64,000 nucleotides of DNA. Source: Astrothelium macrocarpum. Taxonomy: Eukaryota > Ascomycota > Dothideomycetes > Trypetheliales > Trypetheliaceae. Each line of letters opens with the position of its first letter. Within the stretch, counting starts at the first letter, position 1. Below, in pieces: positions 1-11,926 of this stretch. Location of the stretch: NCBI GenBank assembly GCA_021030915.1, contig JAGEMR010000010.1:62001-126000 (forward strand), in the 5' to 3' direction. Both the position numbers and the translations under genes were made by a program. The notes beneath the pieces are model-generated. The model ran no database searches. It saw only the letters and a list, made by a program, of their open reading frames with translations, and had not been told where the DNA came from.

Positions 1-59
1 CAAGCGGACTCAAAAAGTTCCAGAGTCTTGACCCGCTAAAATGCCATCCGAAGAAGAGG

Positions 60-450
60 TTCAAGAGAAGCTGCGGTCAGTCCGAGAGAGACAATAAGCA
101 GCGGGAAAGGGTTACAAGGGGAGCGTGCAAGGCTATGCAACGGGGTTACGCTACGGCCAGAGAGAGCCTGGCGAAGCGCGGACAAACGATACAAACAAAG
201 GGAGGCCAGCAGGGCAATGAAAAGATGCGATGAAGAGAGTGAGGCTGGCAAAGCGACGAAGAAACGCTATAGACAGAATGAGGTTGGCAAAGCAGCGAAA
301 AGACGCCATAAAGAGAGCGAGGCTAGCAAAGCAGCAGATAAATGCTATGGATAGTCCAAGCGTAGCAAGTAAATGAGAAAAGAAGCATATTAAAGATACC
401 GGGGCTACTTGAAAGCGAGGAGAAGGGTTCTGGAGAAGAGAGGCCTCAAT
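60..450 (+). repeat. degenerate 39-bp tandem repeat (13-residue coding unit)
   Basis: At least three clear and several decayed copies of a 39-bp unit lie in tandem. The best are at about 247-285 and 286-324, with a partial copy from 325 and diverged copies back to about 60 and on to about 440. Because 39 is a multiple of three, one plus-strand frame stays partly open and reads as a basic repeat of the form GKAA(K/T)K-R(Y/H)-R/K-x-x-E. The frame is stopped near 352 and several times after that. I know similar lysine/arginine-rich 13-residue repeats from repetitive fungal proteins of unknown function, so this may be the relic of such a gene running in from the left edge. That identity is inferred. 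Confidence 0.6.
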
Positions 451-771
451 AGGAACGAGAGTACCGCGGTCTACAAGTGAGGAGCATCAGGAAAAGAAAA
501 CGAGTTTGCAGAAGATGTCGCGTGAATCTAGCTGCGCAAGAGGAAAATCAAATAGGAACCATTCTTTGCCACTTTGCGTTGACCCGGAGCAATGATCCGT
601 TGAAGTTCTTCAAGTTGAAGCTAGTACACAGAGTACCCACTTCAGATACCTATTTCTTGATCGCTCAGAAAGAGCTAAATTTCCCTGGGTCACTGAACTG
701 CACTATGTGGCAATCTGAACTCAATTGGGTATCTAAATACAAGCCGAAAATCTAATGACCTTTCCGACGCA
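451..771. other. intergenic, no supported gene
   Basis: A short open frame at 477-755 has no recognisable domain and begins without a convincing ATG. The stretch is probably the decayed end of the repeat region plus the 3' flank of the phosphatase gene that ends at 772. Confidence 0.4.
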
Positions 772-2756
772 TCATAATTTGGCCTTGAATGTATCTGAAA
801 AGGACGCACTTGCGTCCTGGTTCCGTTCCACATTACCAGTGGTTTTTTGCTCTTCCCCGAAAAAAATCACTTCTACTGTAAGATCGTCCCTACATTGAAC
901 ATTAGCATTTAGATCTTCACAGCATCAGTCACAAGGAGCAAATTACCTGTAGCGCCGCGAATATGGACTCTGCAGTGTTAGCAGAGCACAAACCATATCT
1001 CTGTCTCTTCCTCCGAGCGCATTTCTGATTAAATGCGTCGCGGCATTTTTGTCCTCTACTACGAATCGCCCATCCGCCTTAACGTCAGTACCCCACCACT
1101 GCTGCTGTCGAATTGGCACTCTCTGGCCTCCCTTCTCCCCATTCTGCTCAGTCATCTCCACAGGTAGCCCTTTCTCACCACCGAACCAGCTCGTCAACCA
1201 CCTCTGACTCTTATTTGCTCCTGCGCCCGTCTTTTGCGCCTCTAGCCACTGCCCAACCAGCCCCACCACCTCCTCATTCGTCAACATCTCCCACAGTCCG
1301 TCTGTAGCCATGACGACAAAATCCCCATTCTCCGGCTGCACTTTCGTCGTTGTGACCACCGGTTCTGCTGTCACATATGGTGGCGTCTTGCATCGCGGGC
1401 TCGGCGTGCGCCCAAAATAGCTCTGCTTGAGGCGTTGCTGCGTTTCGACCGACCACTTGTACAGCGCATCACCGAACGCGCGTGAAGGCTCCAGTCCGCC
1501 CAGGATGCGACCGTTCTGTGTAACTCCATCCTCGCCTGGGTGCTCCTGGCGCAGCCGGACCGCCTCGGATGGCGTGCCACCAGTTTGATCCTCTGAGAGA
1601 GCCGTCGCCGTCCACTTCCCACTTGCACCGCGTCGGCCCAGGACCGCGCGCGAATCGCCAGTGCAGGCGACGCGCAGCTCGCGGCTACGGCTGTCGTAGA
1701 AGCTGAGAAGGGCGCAGGAGCCAGAATACGCAGGAGCGAGAACTTCAGCAGCAACGCGTTTGGATTGGGCTTTGAGGACTTGGGCGACGGAATTGTGAAC
1801 GATTTCGTTGTCGAGCTTCACGAAGCCCTTCTTGATGGCGGCGTCAATAGCAGCAGGGCGAGGGAAGGTAATGGCAGGGTCAGTAAGGGCGGACTGGTAG
1901 GTTTCGTTGAGTTCGCGGGCAACAAAGGAGATGAGAACTTGGCGGAGCTTGGCGGATGTCGTCCAGCCGCTGCACCAAATTAGAGATATTCTTAGCAGAA
2001 AGAACAGAAGCAGGAATTTTACCTGTGTCCGTCAAAAACGCCCCAGAACATCCAGTCACTACTTGTGGACCCACTCTCAGTGGCAGCAACACTCCGCGGA
2101 ACTTCGACGATTTTTTCGGCGTGGTCATCTTCAATAGGATCATTGCTGGGGAGTTGAGCAGTGTCGTAACGGATAACACCGTTACCTCTGCCTACACTGT
2201 AGGATTCCTCATTTCGTCTTAGCTTGCGATCTACTTGTTCAGGCGTCATCATTTCGATAACTTTATGGCCAGCATCGTCCGTCTCCTTCGATAACGGACC
2301 GCTTCCGGTTATAGTCCCACTGTAGAGTTCCTCTGGCCCCACAAAGAGAGCCTTGCGTGTAGATTCTGCTGCCTTTTCCAACTCTTCCTTACTCAATCCA
2401 CCATTATCAGACGCAGAAAAATAAGATCCTGCGTACGCTCTTGTAGTTTCCACCAAGTTTGATCGTACACTCGAGATTGGGTTTGAGACGCTATCTAATG
2501 CCTGCGTAGAGTTGCTTCGTGCTGCAAACAACCAAGCTCCGCCAGCAACGAGGGATGATGCGACGGCTATTGAGAGTGGTCGTATCTGCATCGAAGCAGC
2601 TAGAGGGGCAACGCTGCGCTCTTTTCGCGTCGAAATGGACCTGGTAGTTACTGCATGGTGGTGAGCAGGGGAGAAGATGTGCGTCCGGCTCCGGATAAGC
2701 TTGCGGGAACCGGGACGTCGAGCAGCGCGAAAGGCTTGTACTGCTGCTCGACGCAT
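772..2756 (-). CDS. PTC5: mitochondrial PP2C phosphatase, pyruvate dehydrogenase phosphatase type (Ptc5/PDP1-like)
   Basis: PP2C Ser/Thr phosphatase expected to dephosphorylate the E1-alpha subunit of pyruvate dehydrogenase in mitochondria. Three exons fit: 2756-2023, 1969-947 and 889-772 (introns of 53 and 57 nt, GTAAAA and GTAATT donors), giving 624 residues, close to fungal Ptc5 proteins. The N-terminus is rich in Arg/Ser/Ala with a hydrophobic segment near residues 60-80, as in an inner-membrane-anchored mitochondrial precursor. The metal-binding VFDGHSGW motif spans the first splice junction near residue 244; ACTGDSRAVLG, RAFGD and VVMATDGLWEM follow. The last exon is needed to finish the protein: it adds a short tail starting DDLTVEVIFFG that the family has. 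It is divergent to the Tcf25 gene across a 395-bp spacer. The substrate is inferred from family. Confidence 0.9.
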
Positions 2757-3151
2757 CGAAAAAGAATGTCAGGTTGGGGTACTAGAGGTGAGATGGGTAA
2801 GGTAAAGGGAGATGAGTAGGAGATCGGCCCGAGCTAGTTGAGGCACACCTGAAAGGGCACCGGTGGTACCGTCGTTTCTCTGCTCCGATGGGGATGTTGA
2901 ATAGAAAATCGCCGGAAGGTTTACTTTGGTACGTGTTCCTCACAATTAAGCTCCATGCATCATCCGTGATAAATTTCATAACCTTTACGTAAGCCTGTGT
3001 TACTTTCCTAAACTACTACAATGCAAGTGTACTGCTGACCTCTTTGCATTTAGCACGCGACATTATCGCCACGTGCTGGTGTGTTTTTACACTGGATTGA
3101 CCTACGACTTCAAAGCTTCTCGACCTTTGCATCTACAATCTTATTTTGCTA
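2757..3151. promoter_or_regulatory. divergent promoter between PTC5-like and TCF25/RQC1 genes
   Basis: A 395-bp spacer separates two start codons pointing away from each other, so both promoters must lie here or overlap the 5' leaders. I see no canonical TATA box that I would defend. Confidence 0.5.
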
Positions 3152-4852
3152 ATGTCTTCACGAGCACTTCGAAAAGCGCAAAAGGAGAAAGAAGAACAGG
3201 ATCGTCTGGCAGCTCTTAAAGGGCAAGATGAAGATGAGACGGATGATGAATCTCATGCAGTCGGCGCTCCTCAGAAAAGCATGTTCGCAATGCTGAAAGG
3301 AGCGGAGGACGAAGACGACCAGGAAGAAGAAGATAAGAAGGATGTTGAAGCCGAAAGGGAGAGCCATCCTATAAGGGAAATACCAGACACAGAAAACCTT
3401 CACCCCGCACCAACAGCGAAACGGAAGAAGAAAAAGAAAAAGTCAAACAAGCTCAATAAAGCTGGGACAGAACAGCCGATCAAAAACTCGCAAGTTGACG
3501 AAATAGATGCTGCCCTCCAAGCATTATCTACAAAATCTACCAATACGAAATCAGATCGACCTGATGTCTCTGCAATAGACGCTGATACTGAAGACCTTTG
3601 TAATCTGCTCTCGGTCGACACAAACCATTTACATGCTTCGAACGAGATGCGTCGACTCTTTGGTCGGACGGCTGTCGAAGAAGACGAAGGAGGAGCTGGG
3701 AGAAGGGATAGAGATCAACAGCGCCTTGCTGCTGCAATGAGAGGTCGAGGCAGCGGTGGTCTCGCCGAATTGGCTCGAAAAAGAAATGTTTTCGTCCAAG
3801 GACGAGAGAATTGGCCGTCGGCTTCCAGCGGTGGGCTGGGCATGGAAATAGTCGAGAAAAAGCCGGACGGCATTGTGGAGTACGCGTTCGTTCATAACGG
3901 AGCATATAGAGACGCCCAAAGACAGTTTGAGGCTTGCGTTGCATCAATGGACCCGGAAAGGATGGTGCAACATCTCCATTTCAATCCATACCATATTTCG
4001 ACTCTACTTCAGGTCTCGGAGATAGCTAAGCATCAGGGCGATCACGCAGTCGCAGGCGAATTGCTCGAACGTGCCTTGTTCTCATTCGGCAGAGCTATTC
4101 ATAGCACTTTCTCAAATAACTTGTCAAACGGTAAGGCTAGGTTGAGCTTCCACCGCTCCGAGAACAGAGAATTCTGGCTCGCCGTATGGCGCTTTATCGG
4201 AAATCTTAGTATGCGCTCACTCTTTAGAACATCTTACGAATGGCTGAAGCTGCTCCTTGGTCTTGATCCATACAACGATCCGTATCGTATTTGTCTCATT
4301 ATCGACCAGTATGCTATTCGAGCCAAACAAGCAGAACATTTCTTGGACCTTTACAAAGTCTTCGATAAACCATGGCTTTGGAGCAAACTGGCGAATATTC
4401 AGCTCACCCGTGGACTTGCAATAAACAAAGCCCAAATCCTCAACGACGGGAAGCAACAAATCTACCAGTCTGCCGGCCGCTGGCCATGGATCACAGCACG
4501 CCTCTTTCAGGAGTTGGAAATCGACAGTATCCCACCGGGTGTCTGGGGTTCGATGCCACGCACGGATCGAGAAACACTAGAAATGGAAATGTACGTGAAA
4601 CGAGCAAAAAACATCTGGAACACTCCAGAGGCAAAAGAAACTTTGATTGAAGTTGTGTCCGCAATCCCATCAGCTATGGAACTGCCCGAACCTGACGATC
4701 ATTCAATTACAATAGACGAAGCAAGACATGTGCTCCTGACAGAGGACCCGGAGCTCATCAAGAACATTCCGCGGGAAATGATTTCGAAGGTTTCGTCGGC
4801 CTCTGATCCTTTACCGCCAGAGAGAAACGCAATATTCGAGGAGTCAGGATAG
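3152..4852 (+). CDS. RQC1: Tcf25 family protein (ribosome quality control factor Rqc1-like)
   Basis: Uninterrupted single-exon gene of 566 residues. The ATG at 3152 (MSSRALRKAQKEKEEQ) is chosen because it is the first in-frame ATG and this opening is usual for the family. An acidic region (residues 25-70) precedes a Lys-rich stretch (about 90-100). The Tcf25 domain covers about 270-495 and contains NPYHISTLLQVSEIAKHQGD, ELLERALF, then LLLGLDPYNDPYRICLIIDQ, all hallmarks of Tcf25/Rqc1. In yeast, Rqc1 works with Ltn1 and Cdc48 on stalled 60S subunits; vertebrate TCF25 was first described as a transcriptional regulator. The ribosome role is therefore by homology. The protein is a little shorter than most relatives, but nothing in the sequence looks broken. 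Confidence 0.9.
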   Translation: MSSRALRKAQKEKEEQDRLAALKGQDEDETDDESHAVGAPQKSMFAMLKGAEDEDDQEEEDKKDVEAERESHPIREIPDTENLHPAPTAKRKKKKKKSNKLNKAGTEQPIKNSQVDEIDAALQALSTKSTNTKSDRPDVSAIDADTEDLCNLLSVDTNHLHASNEMRRLFGRTAVEEDEGGAGRRDRDQQRLAAAMRGRGSGGLAELARKRNVFVQGRENWPSASSGGLGMEIVEKKPDGIVEYAFVHNGAYRDAQRQFEACVASMDPERMVQHLHFNPYHISTLLQVSEIAKHQGDHAVAGELLERALFSFGRAIHSTFSNNLSNGKARLSFHRSENREFWLAVWRFIGNLSMRSLFRTSYEWLKLLLGLDPYNDPYRICLIIDQYAIRAKQAEHFLDLYKVFDKPWLWSKLANIQLTRGLAINKAQILNDGKQQIYQSAGRWPWITARLFQELEIDSIPPGVWGSMPRTDRETLEMEMYVKRAKNIWNTPEAKETLIEVVSAIPSAMELPEPDDHSITIDEARHVLLTEDPELIKNIPREMISKVSSASDPLPPERNAIFEESG

Positions 4853-6298
4853 ATATAGCTTAGGTGCGTGTGCTTGTTCAAGACCACAGCAGCAGCCTTA
4901 TTAGGGAGCCTGAGCGCATGTCGCGTGTGGTTGCTTTCGGCCTACCTACAGTTCCAACGTGATAATTATTGAAATACCCAGAATTAAAGAATGAACCAGG
5001 ATTTCACCAGTGTGTGAAGTAAGGGAACAAGCTATAGCCACCTGGTGGAACGAGAGTCAAGCCGTTCGTGCATTAAAAAATAAGATAAGAAAACATCCAG
5101 TTCAATACCTTCAAGCTTGTCCAGTTCTACCCCCTCCGGTGCATAACACGTCAAAGGTATGTCAGAAAACTGCGTATGGAATTATCTATGGTAAATAAGA
5201 AATCATAGCGCAGTATGTTCAGTAAATGGTTCACCCATGACCACATTTTCTCCCATATTAGGGTCTCAGGCAACAACTCAGTACATGCTTGTCTGCTAAA
5301 GTCCGATCTACCGTGTTTACGAAATTTCTGTAAGGCTTTCTCGAATTCAGACAGGTTCTCATCCACAAACACTGCGATTCGCTGGATAGAATCAAAGTCA
5401 GCGTGATTTTGGATCAGAATTGCAGTCATGGTCATGCTTACTGTAAACATAACAGACCGAAAGAGAGCTTTGTCTGTGGAAGATAAAATCTGACCTCCAG
5501 GTTACATCGTGGTACATCGAGAGCTCGCCATTGGCTTTCTCTGTATCATCGGCTATGTTCCGTGGTTAGACCGTGTCTACATATCCCTTGAATTGACTCA
5601 CGGAGTGTATGGGTGTTGTAAGACTTTCGACAGAACAGTTCCCATATGACAAGGATGGACGGTGGACTGGTGACGAGCAAGGTCACGATGGCAATGATTG
5701 CATCTGAGGACAAATACATTGTCATTGGTATAAGCGATTTCGGAGCCCGCTGTGAGCGTTCTTGGGAAAGAATTGTTTCTGCTTGATTTTCATCTTGCGC
5801 AGCTGCTGGCTATTAATAATGTAGCGCATAAGTTCCATTTTGTCAAACGCGAGATTTTGGACAGGTTTGTTTCTCCTGAGATTCCGATAGGAATTCAAGC
5901 ATGGGAGTAAGCAAGGCAAAAAAGCGTGGCAAGTCGAATAAAGGATTTGGCCCAGTGCCAGATTCTGGCAGCATGCATAACGCAAGCATTGTGTGCAGTA
6001 CAAAGATTTTGGATGCTCGGGTATCGTTGGTGCCAACAAATTCTGTATCAAATCAGTGTCAGCCGACAGGGGTGATAAAACCTCTGTCATTGGCTGAGTC
6101 CAAAATCTGAGAGCTTACACAAGGTTAGGTACCGGGAGCCCGGCCAAAATCGGGGCGCAGCGCAACGATCATCAATCATTGCGGAGCGCTCTTGACCTTA
6201 GTTGAGAGTACTTATAAGGCGCAATGGCCTTCTTCTACGGGCTGCACGTACATCTTTTATGATATCAAAATTTTCTTGCTTGATACTCAATTTATATC
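4853..6298. other. intergenic 1.4 kb with possible gene relics
   Basis: No gene supported. A minus-strand frame at 5450-5151 starts with ATG and reads like genuine protein (FVDENLSEFEKALQKFRKHG, then QACTELLP and EKMWSWVNHLL) but has no domain I can name, so it may be the relic of an exon. Another minus frame at 6090-5722 is Cys-rich and unrecognised. A 5' leader for the Clr5 gene must lie in the final few hundred bases. Confidence 0.35.
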
Positions 6299-9200
6299 AT
6301 GTCACTGTCTCCGGTCATAGGCGAAGTTACCGAGGATGATTGGGTTCGATTTAAAGAAGAGCTTCGAAGACTATATCTTATTGAGACTAGATCTCTCGAG
6401 GGTCAAGATAGTGTACAGCAAGAAATGGAGACACGCTACAATTTCAAGCAAAAGTGAGCCTACCCGTATCAAATTAAGCTAAATGATGATACTGACGGCA
6501 CTCGTAGCAAATCCCAGTATGAGACACACTTCAGAGCGTGGCGATTCCGCAAAAATATCAAAAGAAGAGACTGGGAAGCTGTGAGATCCAAAGTTTTAAA
6601 ACGAAAGCGAGACGGTAAAGAAAGTGATGTGTACATTTATGGCTCACTCGTACCGGAGAGGAAGCTCAGAAAAGAGCTTCACCGTTATGAGAACAGTACA
6701 AATGGAGATGTCTCTGGTCCAGGTGAGTCTTCGGGTCACAACTTAGACGACAGAGACTCATGAAAAGCTTCATGATAGAAAATGCTCCAACTCCAGATGC
6801 CGTATCAATACATACTCCAGGATCAACTCCGATAGCCGAGAACGATCAAGTTCTGGACAAAGGACTTCCTATCCTTCGGTTCTGTAAGGAGTTTATTCCT
6901 CAAGGTATGTGACAGTGTTCAGATATCGAGCATAGAATTGGAACCCAATTCTTCAAGTTGTAGCCGGCATGACTTCGTTATTTTGCTACGTTTCTTTCTT
7001 CGACTGAACCATGAATAACTCGCAATAGCATTGGAAGCTTCTTCACTGAGCGCCAATGGCGGTTTCCATCAAAGTAACGGACAAGCTGAAGAGAACAACC
7101 GTTTTGTGACCCCGGACACCGTTGTCGAGCTGCTCCATGGCATGTATCACCGCTTCATTGACTCCGTTGGAGCGTGCACGCTCCAAAAGGACCCTCCATT
7201 CCAAGACATGGCTGTGGAGTACTCTCAGGATTTTCCTTCGGAGAGTCAATGGAGAAGTCAGATTTCTGGAATGGAATTCACTCTTTTTATAGTGTTCACA
7301 GTATCGAACAACTTGGTGACTAATGCTACGAGGAATACCGTCACTCGATGGCTACGGGATGAAACGAAAAAAAATCTCTTCAAATCGGTTCTCTCTGTCA
7401 GCGATGTGACCGTTGATGCGTTTGTGGAGAATCTATTTCCGATAGCTTTAAGCATTGGCGATGCCAATAGCGTAAAAGCACTACTAGAGAGATGCGTTGA
7501 TCAAGAGGCATGCATGAACGTAAAGTTGGATGGTTTGGGACCTTTAGAAATCGCATGCTTGACTCGGAATTCAGAACTCGTCAAAGTGATTCTGGCTACT
7601 AGCTTTGATGTGAAGAACTACGACGGAACAAGGCTCCTGGCTCAAGCAATTTTTGGTGATGAGGACAAGGGCCTAAAGCCTCTCGAGGATCTGGACGACG
7701 AGCCTGCGATCATCGAAATTGCAAATCTTCTTCTTGATGCTGGATCAGAGGTCAACGGTAGACCAGGTACGAAATATCTGCCGCTCGTTGAAGCAGCGAG
7801 CAAAGGCTTTGAGAATCTGCTGTACCTCCTTGTCGATAGAGGCGCTGACCCATCTCTGAGTGATTGTGATGGAGTAACGCCTTTGGAAGCGGCCCTCAAA
7901 CTTGGCGTCTTCGGCATACCAAAGAAAATACTGAGAATGGTTACCTATCTTGTTCGAAAGGGCGCTAATGTCGCCATGTATCCGGATTCTGTCTTGCTAG
8001 ACTATGCCGCAAACACAGGATCCGAAGAGCTTTGGAGATGTCTCTATCACGCAGGTGCGCGCCACCCCTCTTCCAGTACTCTGTATAACGCAGTCAAGAG
8101 TGGGAACAAGGATCTCGTACAATGTTCTCTAGATATCGGTGCATCTGAAGAAGCTTCCAGATCGCAAACCAGTTACTGCTTAGCTCATGCTGTTGCCTCC
8201 AAAGATCTAGGCCTTTTTCAGCTCCTTTTCCAATCTGCAAACGTGCTTCGAAATAGCGATGTCCTGGCCAAATGCTTCGAAGAAGCAGCGAGGATGGGCA
8301 TGAATGAAATAGTACCGCAGCTACTCGTAGCAGGCCAAACAGACAATTTCTTTGCAACGAGATTGACTCCGGCTCTAAAAGCTGCTATCACTGCAAAAAA
8401 TCTTGATCTGGTCAAATTGCTTCTTCATGTAGGAACTCCGATCGATGACGAAGTTCCAGTGATGGCAATTAAATCGAAGAGCATGCAAATACTAGCCGAG
8501 CTTCAGGCAGCAGACACTGCGGTCAATGGAAACAACATTTTTGGACCGTTAAGAGATCGGAATGTGTGTGGACCTTGGAAAAATCATTGTCTACAAAGAT
8601 ACACCGTTACACAGTTAACAGCGGCGGCGCAATGCAGCAATTGTTTTGTGATCAAATGGCTCCTTGAATGCGGTGCAGATCCTGATAGCATTGAAGCACT
8701 CGTGGAAGCAATACGCCACAAAGATATATCACTAGCCACAATGCTTCTGGACGCAGGATGCAGTGTGAATGGCTTTCATATGGATTCTCATGAGACACCA
8801 CTCCAAGCGGCGATCAAAGTCGGAGATATTAAAATCGTGAAGCTTCTACTGGACTACGGCGCGGACACTCATGATTGTGCTTGGAGTTTTCGGCTCTGTA
8901 TGCCCCCACTTACCATGGCCATCCAATTACATAGAATGGATCTCGTCAAACTTCTGATATCCTATGGTACCAATTTAAACGATCCGTCGGCAAAATGGAA
9001 TGGGTGTTCGCCCCTTGCGACAGCAGTCTTCGAAAATGATTTAAGAATGACCAGATATTTCTCTATATTGGGAGCAGACACAGACGATTACGCAGCTATA
9101 TTCTATGCTGTGAAGAAGGACAATCTACCTCTGGCAGACTATGTCTTGGATTTCCGCTCCCGAAAATATCTGCAGTACATGAGAGGATGGGGTGTGGACG

Positions 9201-9931
9201 CCTTACACTGTGCTGTGCGCCAAAAATCATATGATTTGATAGACTTACTTCTGTGGTACGGCGATGAACCAAATGTGCTATGCAATGGACTGACAGTCCT
9301 GGGAGTCGCGATTGAAGTTGACAAATCTGAAGATTTGAGGCTGGTAAGGAAACTTCTTGACGCGAACGCAGATCCGAACGTTGTTGTAGATGCCAGAGAT
9401 CAGCTCTCAGGTCATGGATACTGCAAGACGGCTCTTCTTGCAGCAACCGAGTGTGGAAGTCTGCCACTCATGGAGCTACTTCTGCGATACGGCGCCGACG
9501 TTAATGCGCCTGCAAGAGGACGAATTTTGCACACGCCATTACAGGCAGCTTGCAAATCCGGCAATTTGAAGGCTGTCGAGCTGTTGCTGAACCATGATGC
9601 AGAAGTCAATGCACCTCCGGCACAGCGAAATGGGGCAACCGCTCTCCAATACGCAGCAATCCACGGAAATTTAGGGATAGCATCTTCGCTCTTAGATAAC
9701 GGAGCAAATGTGAATGCCCCACGAGCACCCATCAACGGACGCACTGTGCTTGAGGGTGCGGCGGAAAATCGGCGGATCGACATGCTGCAGTTGGTTCTCA
9801 ATGCTGGAGCCAAAATCGATGTTGCTATGGATGGCCAATACTCAAAAAAGCCCAATCTAGCAACCAAATACGGACGCATTGTCGTAGAGATATTGGAAGA
9901 ACACATTGCCCCAACGACATTGGATTTGTAA
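6299..9931 (+). CDS. Clr5-domain protein with long ankyrin-repeat array
   Basis: Four exons (6299-6453, 6508-6722, 6779-6904, 7029-9931) give 1132 residues with all phases matching; introns are 54, 56, 56-like and 124 nt. Residues about 12-75 are a Clr5 domain: WVRFKEELRRLYL, then TRYNFK, QYETHFRAWRFRKN. Clr5 is a short fungal N-terminal helical domain, named after a fission-yeast silencing factor and often fused to ankyrin or TPR arrays. From about residue 330 to 1110 many ankyrin units follow, several ending in the usual L-LL-x-x-GA-x-x-N (for example ELLLRYGADVNAP and SLLDNGANVNAP). Such proteins are numerous and fast-evolving in moulds; their partners and roles are mostly unknown, and a part in regulation or self/non-self recognition is only speculation. 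The spacer between residues 75 and 165 is low complexity. Confidence 0.88.
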
Positions 9932-10930
9932 TCAAAGCATTGTTGTTACGGAGCACTTGGCCTTCCCAAGATGCCGCTTGGGCCGTCGAAGGCTGGATAT
10001 ACATAGTACAGGAACATCCCTTTATTGTCTCTCTCCTCAATAACTGTCTGCATAGTCATGATAGCCTGATTGAGACAGTCACTAAACCTTTTCATATCCT
10101 CTTCCTGCCCATGTACCAATATCAATGGATCTGGATGGTGAATCTCATAATTAAACAAACACGCTATTTAGATTAGACATCAGAAACCCCCCTCCTGCAT
10201 GCGTAACCAGCCTCCGATCCTAATTTAATTAGTATAGCATGGGTGTTGCACAAGTTTTATTCTATTTGACATAGTCAGTTGTCAGTGCTCTTAGCGTGAG
10301 CAGGAACATTCTGATCGTACCTCCGTACGGCTCATCGCTTAGACATTAGGCAAAGGCAAGTTGTAGCACATAACAGTTTCAGATTGACGAGATTAGTAAT
10401 CTTAGCCTACAGCACGACCAGTCATATTCAACAGGAGCTTTACGGCGCGGCACGTAATCTGTGCCGCACGCCTGAGAGCCACCATATGCGCCGCCGTCAC
10501 CCACAGTTACCTACAAAAAAATTTGTAGAGTTTGAGGCGTGCAAAGGCTTCATGATGATACTAACCCGACTCGTGTTCGCTCGGGTCCGCCCTTTCAGCT
10601 GCTGCAAGTTTATCTTACTCCGTCGTACTGTTGTTGCATCGTTGCCTAAAGACTATTACTGTGGACTCCGCAGCTAGCTGCATGACTGAGGCTTTTCCGG
10701 AGATGTTAGCACTTATTCGTCTAAATCTGACATCTACGAGATTCCTGAGGCTGATAACCATCCTAGTTCTGCTGGCAAGTTTCTACCACAGCACTACTAA
10801 CGCTTCGAGAGAGTTGCCATCGGGCTCTTTACTGAATTCTGCGGTCTCATTCTTCAAGACTTATGCAGCCCCCATTGAAGGCTGCATCTTCGCTGCTCCG
10901 GACCGTCTGACCGGTCAACAGAATCACCAA
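9932..10930. other. intergenic 1 kb, one possible gene relic
   Basis: A minus-strand frame at 10158-9946 reads like real protein (HHPDPLILVHGQEEDMKRF, then LNQAIMTMQTVIEERDNKG) but starts without ATG, has no clear partner exon and no recognised family, so I treat it as a possible exon relic. The rest looks like intergenic DNA and the leader of the dehydrogenase gene. Confidence 0.35.
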
Positions 10931-11926
10931 ATGGCTAGCAAAACTGCTTCCACCACAATGCGCGCCATTGTCGTACACGAGAAAGGTGGGCCCCAGGTGC
11001 TCAAGCTCCACAAGGACTGGCCCAAGCCGAAACCGGCAGTGGACGAAGTCCTCATTCGTGTCAGAGCCTTTGGCCTCAATCGAGCAGAGATGTTTACACG
11101 TCAAGGTCACTCACCGGGCGTCGTATTTCCCCGCGTTCTGGGAATCGAGGCAACAGGGATCGTCGAGGAGGCTCCGTCTAACGATTTCCGTCAGGGACAA
11201 ACGGTGTGCACAGCAATGGGCAACATGGGGCGTGCATTCGACGGTGGCTACGCGGAATACACTTGCGTCAAAGCTAGCCAAGTCAAGCCCGTCAACACGA
11301 GTCTACCCTGGGAGAAACTTGGCGCTTTGCCAGAAACAATGCAAACAGCTTGGGGAAGCTTATTTGGCCCACTTAGGCTTCAGTCTGGGGATCGGCTCCT
11401 GATACGCGGCGGAACAACGACAATCGGTCTTGCAGCAATTGCACTTGCTAAACAACACGGCGCCTTTGTAGTTGCTACATCACGTCAACCCGAACGCGAA
11501 TCTCTTCTTCGTGAGCAATGGGCCGATGACGTTATCATCGATACGGGTTCTATCGCAGATGAGGCGACCAAACGATATCCAGATGGCTTCGACAAAGTGC
11601 TCGAATTAGTCGGCATCGTGACGATGGCTGACTCGCTTAAATGTCTCAAGTATGGTGGTATCCAATGCATGAGCGGTATCGCAGGAGGGAAATGGGTGCT
11701 CGAGTCATTCAGTCCATCGCTAACGGTCCCCAAGGGACGCTATCTGACAACGTACGGTGGCAGTAGCGAAGATCTTTTGGCAACTCCGCTTGATGATATT
11801 GCGAAGGCAGTCGAGAACGGCACGATTAAGATGCCAATTAAGACGTTTATGATGGAAGACATCGTTGAGGCGCACACGTTTATGGAGAATGAAGGTGGTG
11901 CCAAGGCTGTTGTGATAGTTCCATGA
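10931..11926 (+). CDS. zinc-independent alcohol dehydrogenase-like / quinone oxidoreductase family protein
   Basis: A 331-residue medium-chain dehydrogenase/reductase. The start at 10931 (context CCAAATGG, MASKTASTTMRAIVVHEKGG) gives the normal family length. The GroES-like N-terminal half has PAVDEVLIRVRAFGLNRAE and PRVLGIEATGIVEEA. The Rossmann half has LLIRGGTTTIGLAAIALAK, a variant of the usual G-x-x-x-x-G-x-x-A nucleotide loop. The catalytic Cys/His zinc ligands of true alcohol dehydrogenases are not seen, placing it with NADPH quinone reductases. An in-frame ATG at 10682 would add 83 residues including a hydrophobic segment (LITILVLLASFY); I think that is upstream sequence, but a membrane-anchored form cannot be excluded. 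The substrate is unknown. The neighbours give no pathway context. Confidence 0.85.
   Translation: MASKTASTTMRAIVVHEKGGPQVLKLHKDWPKPKPAVDEVLIRVRAFGLNRAEMFTRQGHSPGVVFPRVLGIEATGIVEEAPSNDFRQGQTVCTAMGNMGRAFDGGYAEYTCVKASQVKPVNTSLPWEKLGALPETMQTAWGSLFGPLRLQSGDRLLIRGGTTTIGLAAIALAKQHGAFVVATSRQPERESLLREQWADDVIIDTGSIADEATKRYPDGFDKVLELVGIVTMADSLKCLKYGGIQCMSGIAGGKWVLESFSPSLTVPKGRYLTTYGGSSEDLLATPLDDIAKAVENGTIKMPIKTFMMEDIVEAHTFMENEGGAKAVVIVP

Noticed and set aside
10682..10930. N-terminal extension of the dehydrogenase with a hydrophobic segment
   Set aside because: The family starts at about the MRAIVV block, the 10931 ATG has good context, and 331 residues is the usual length.
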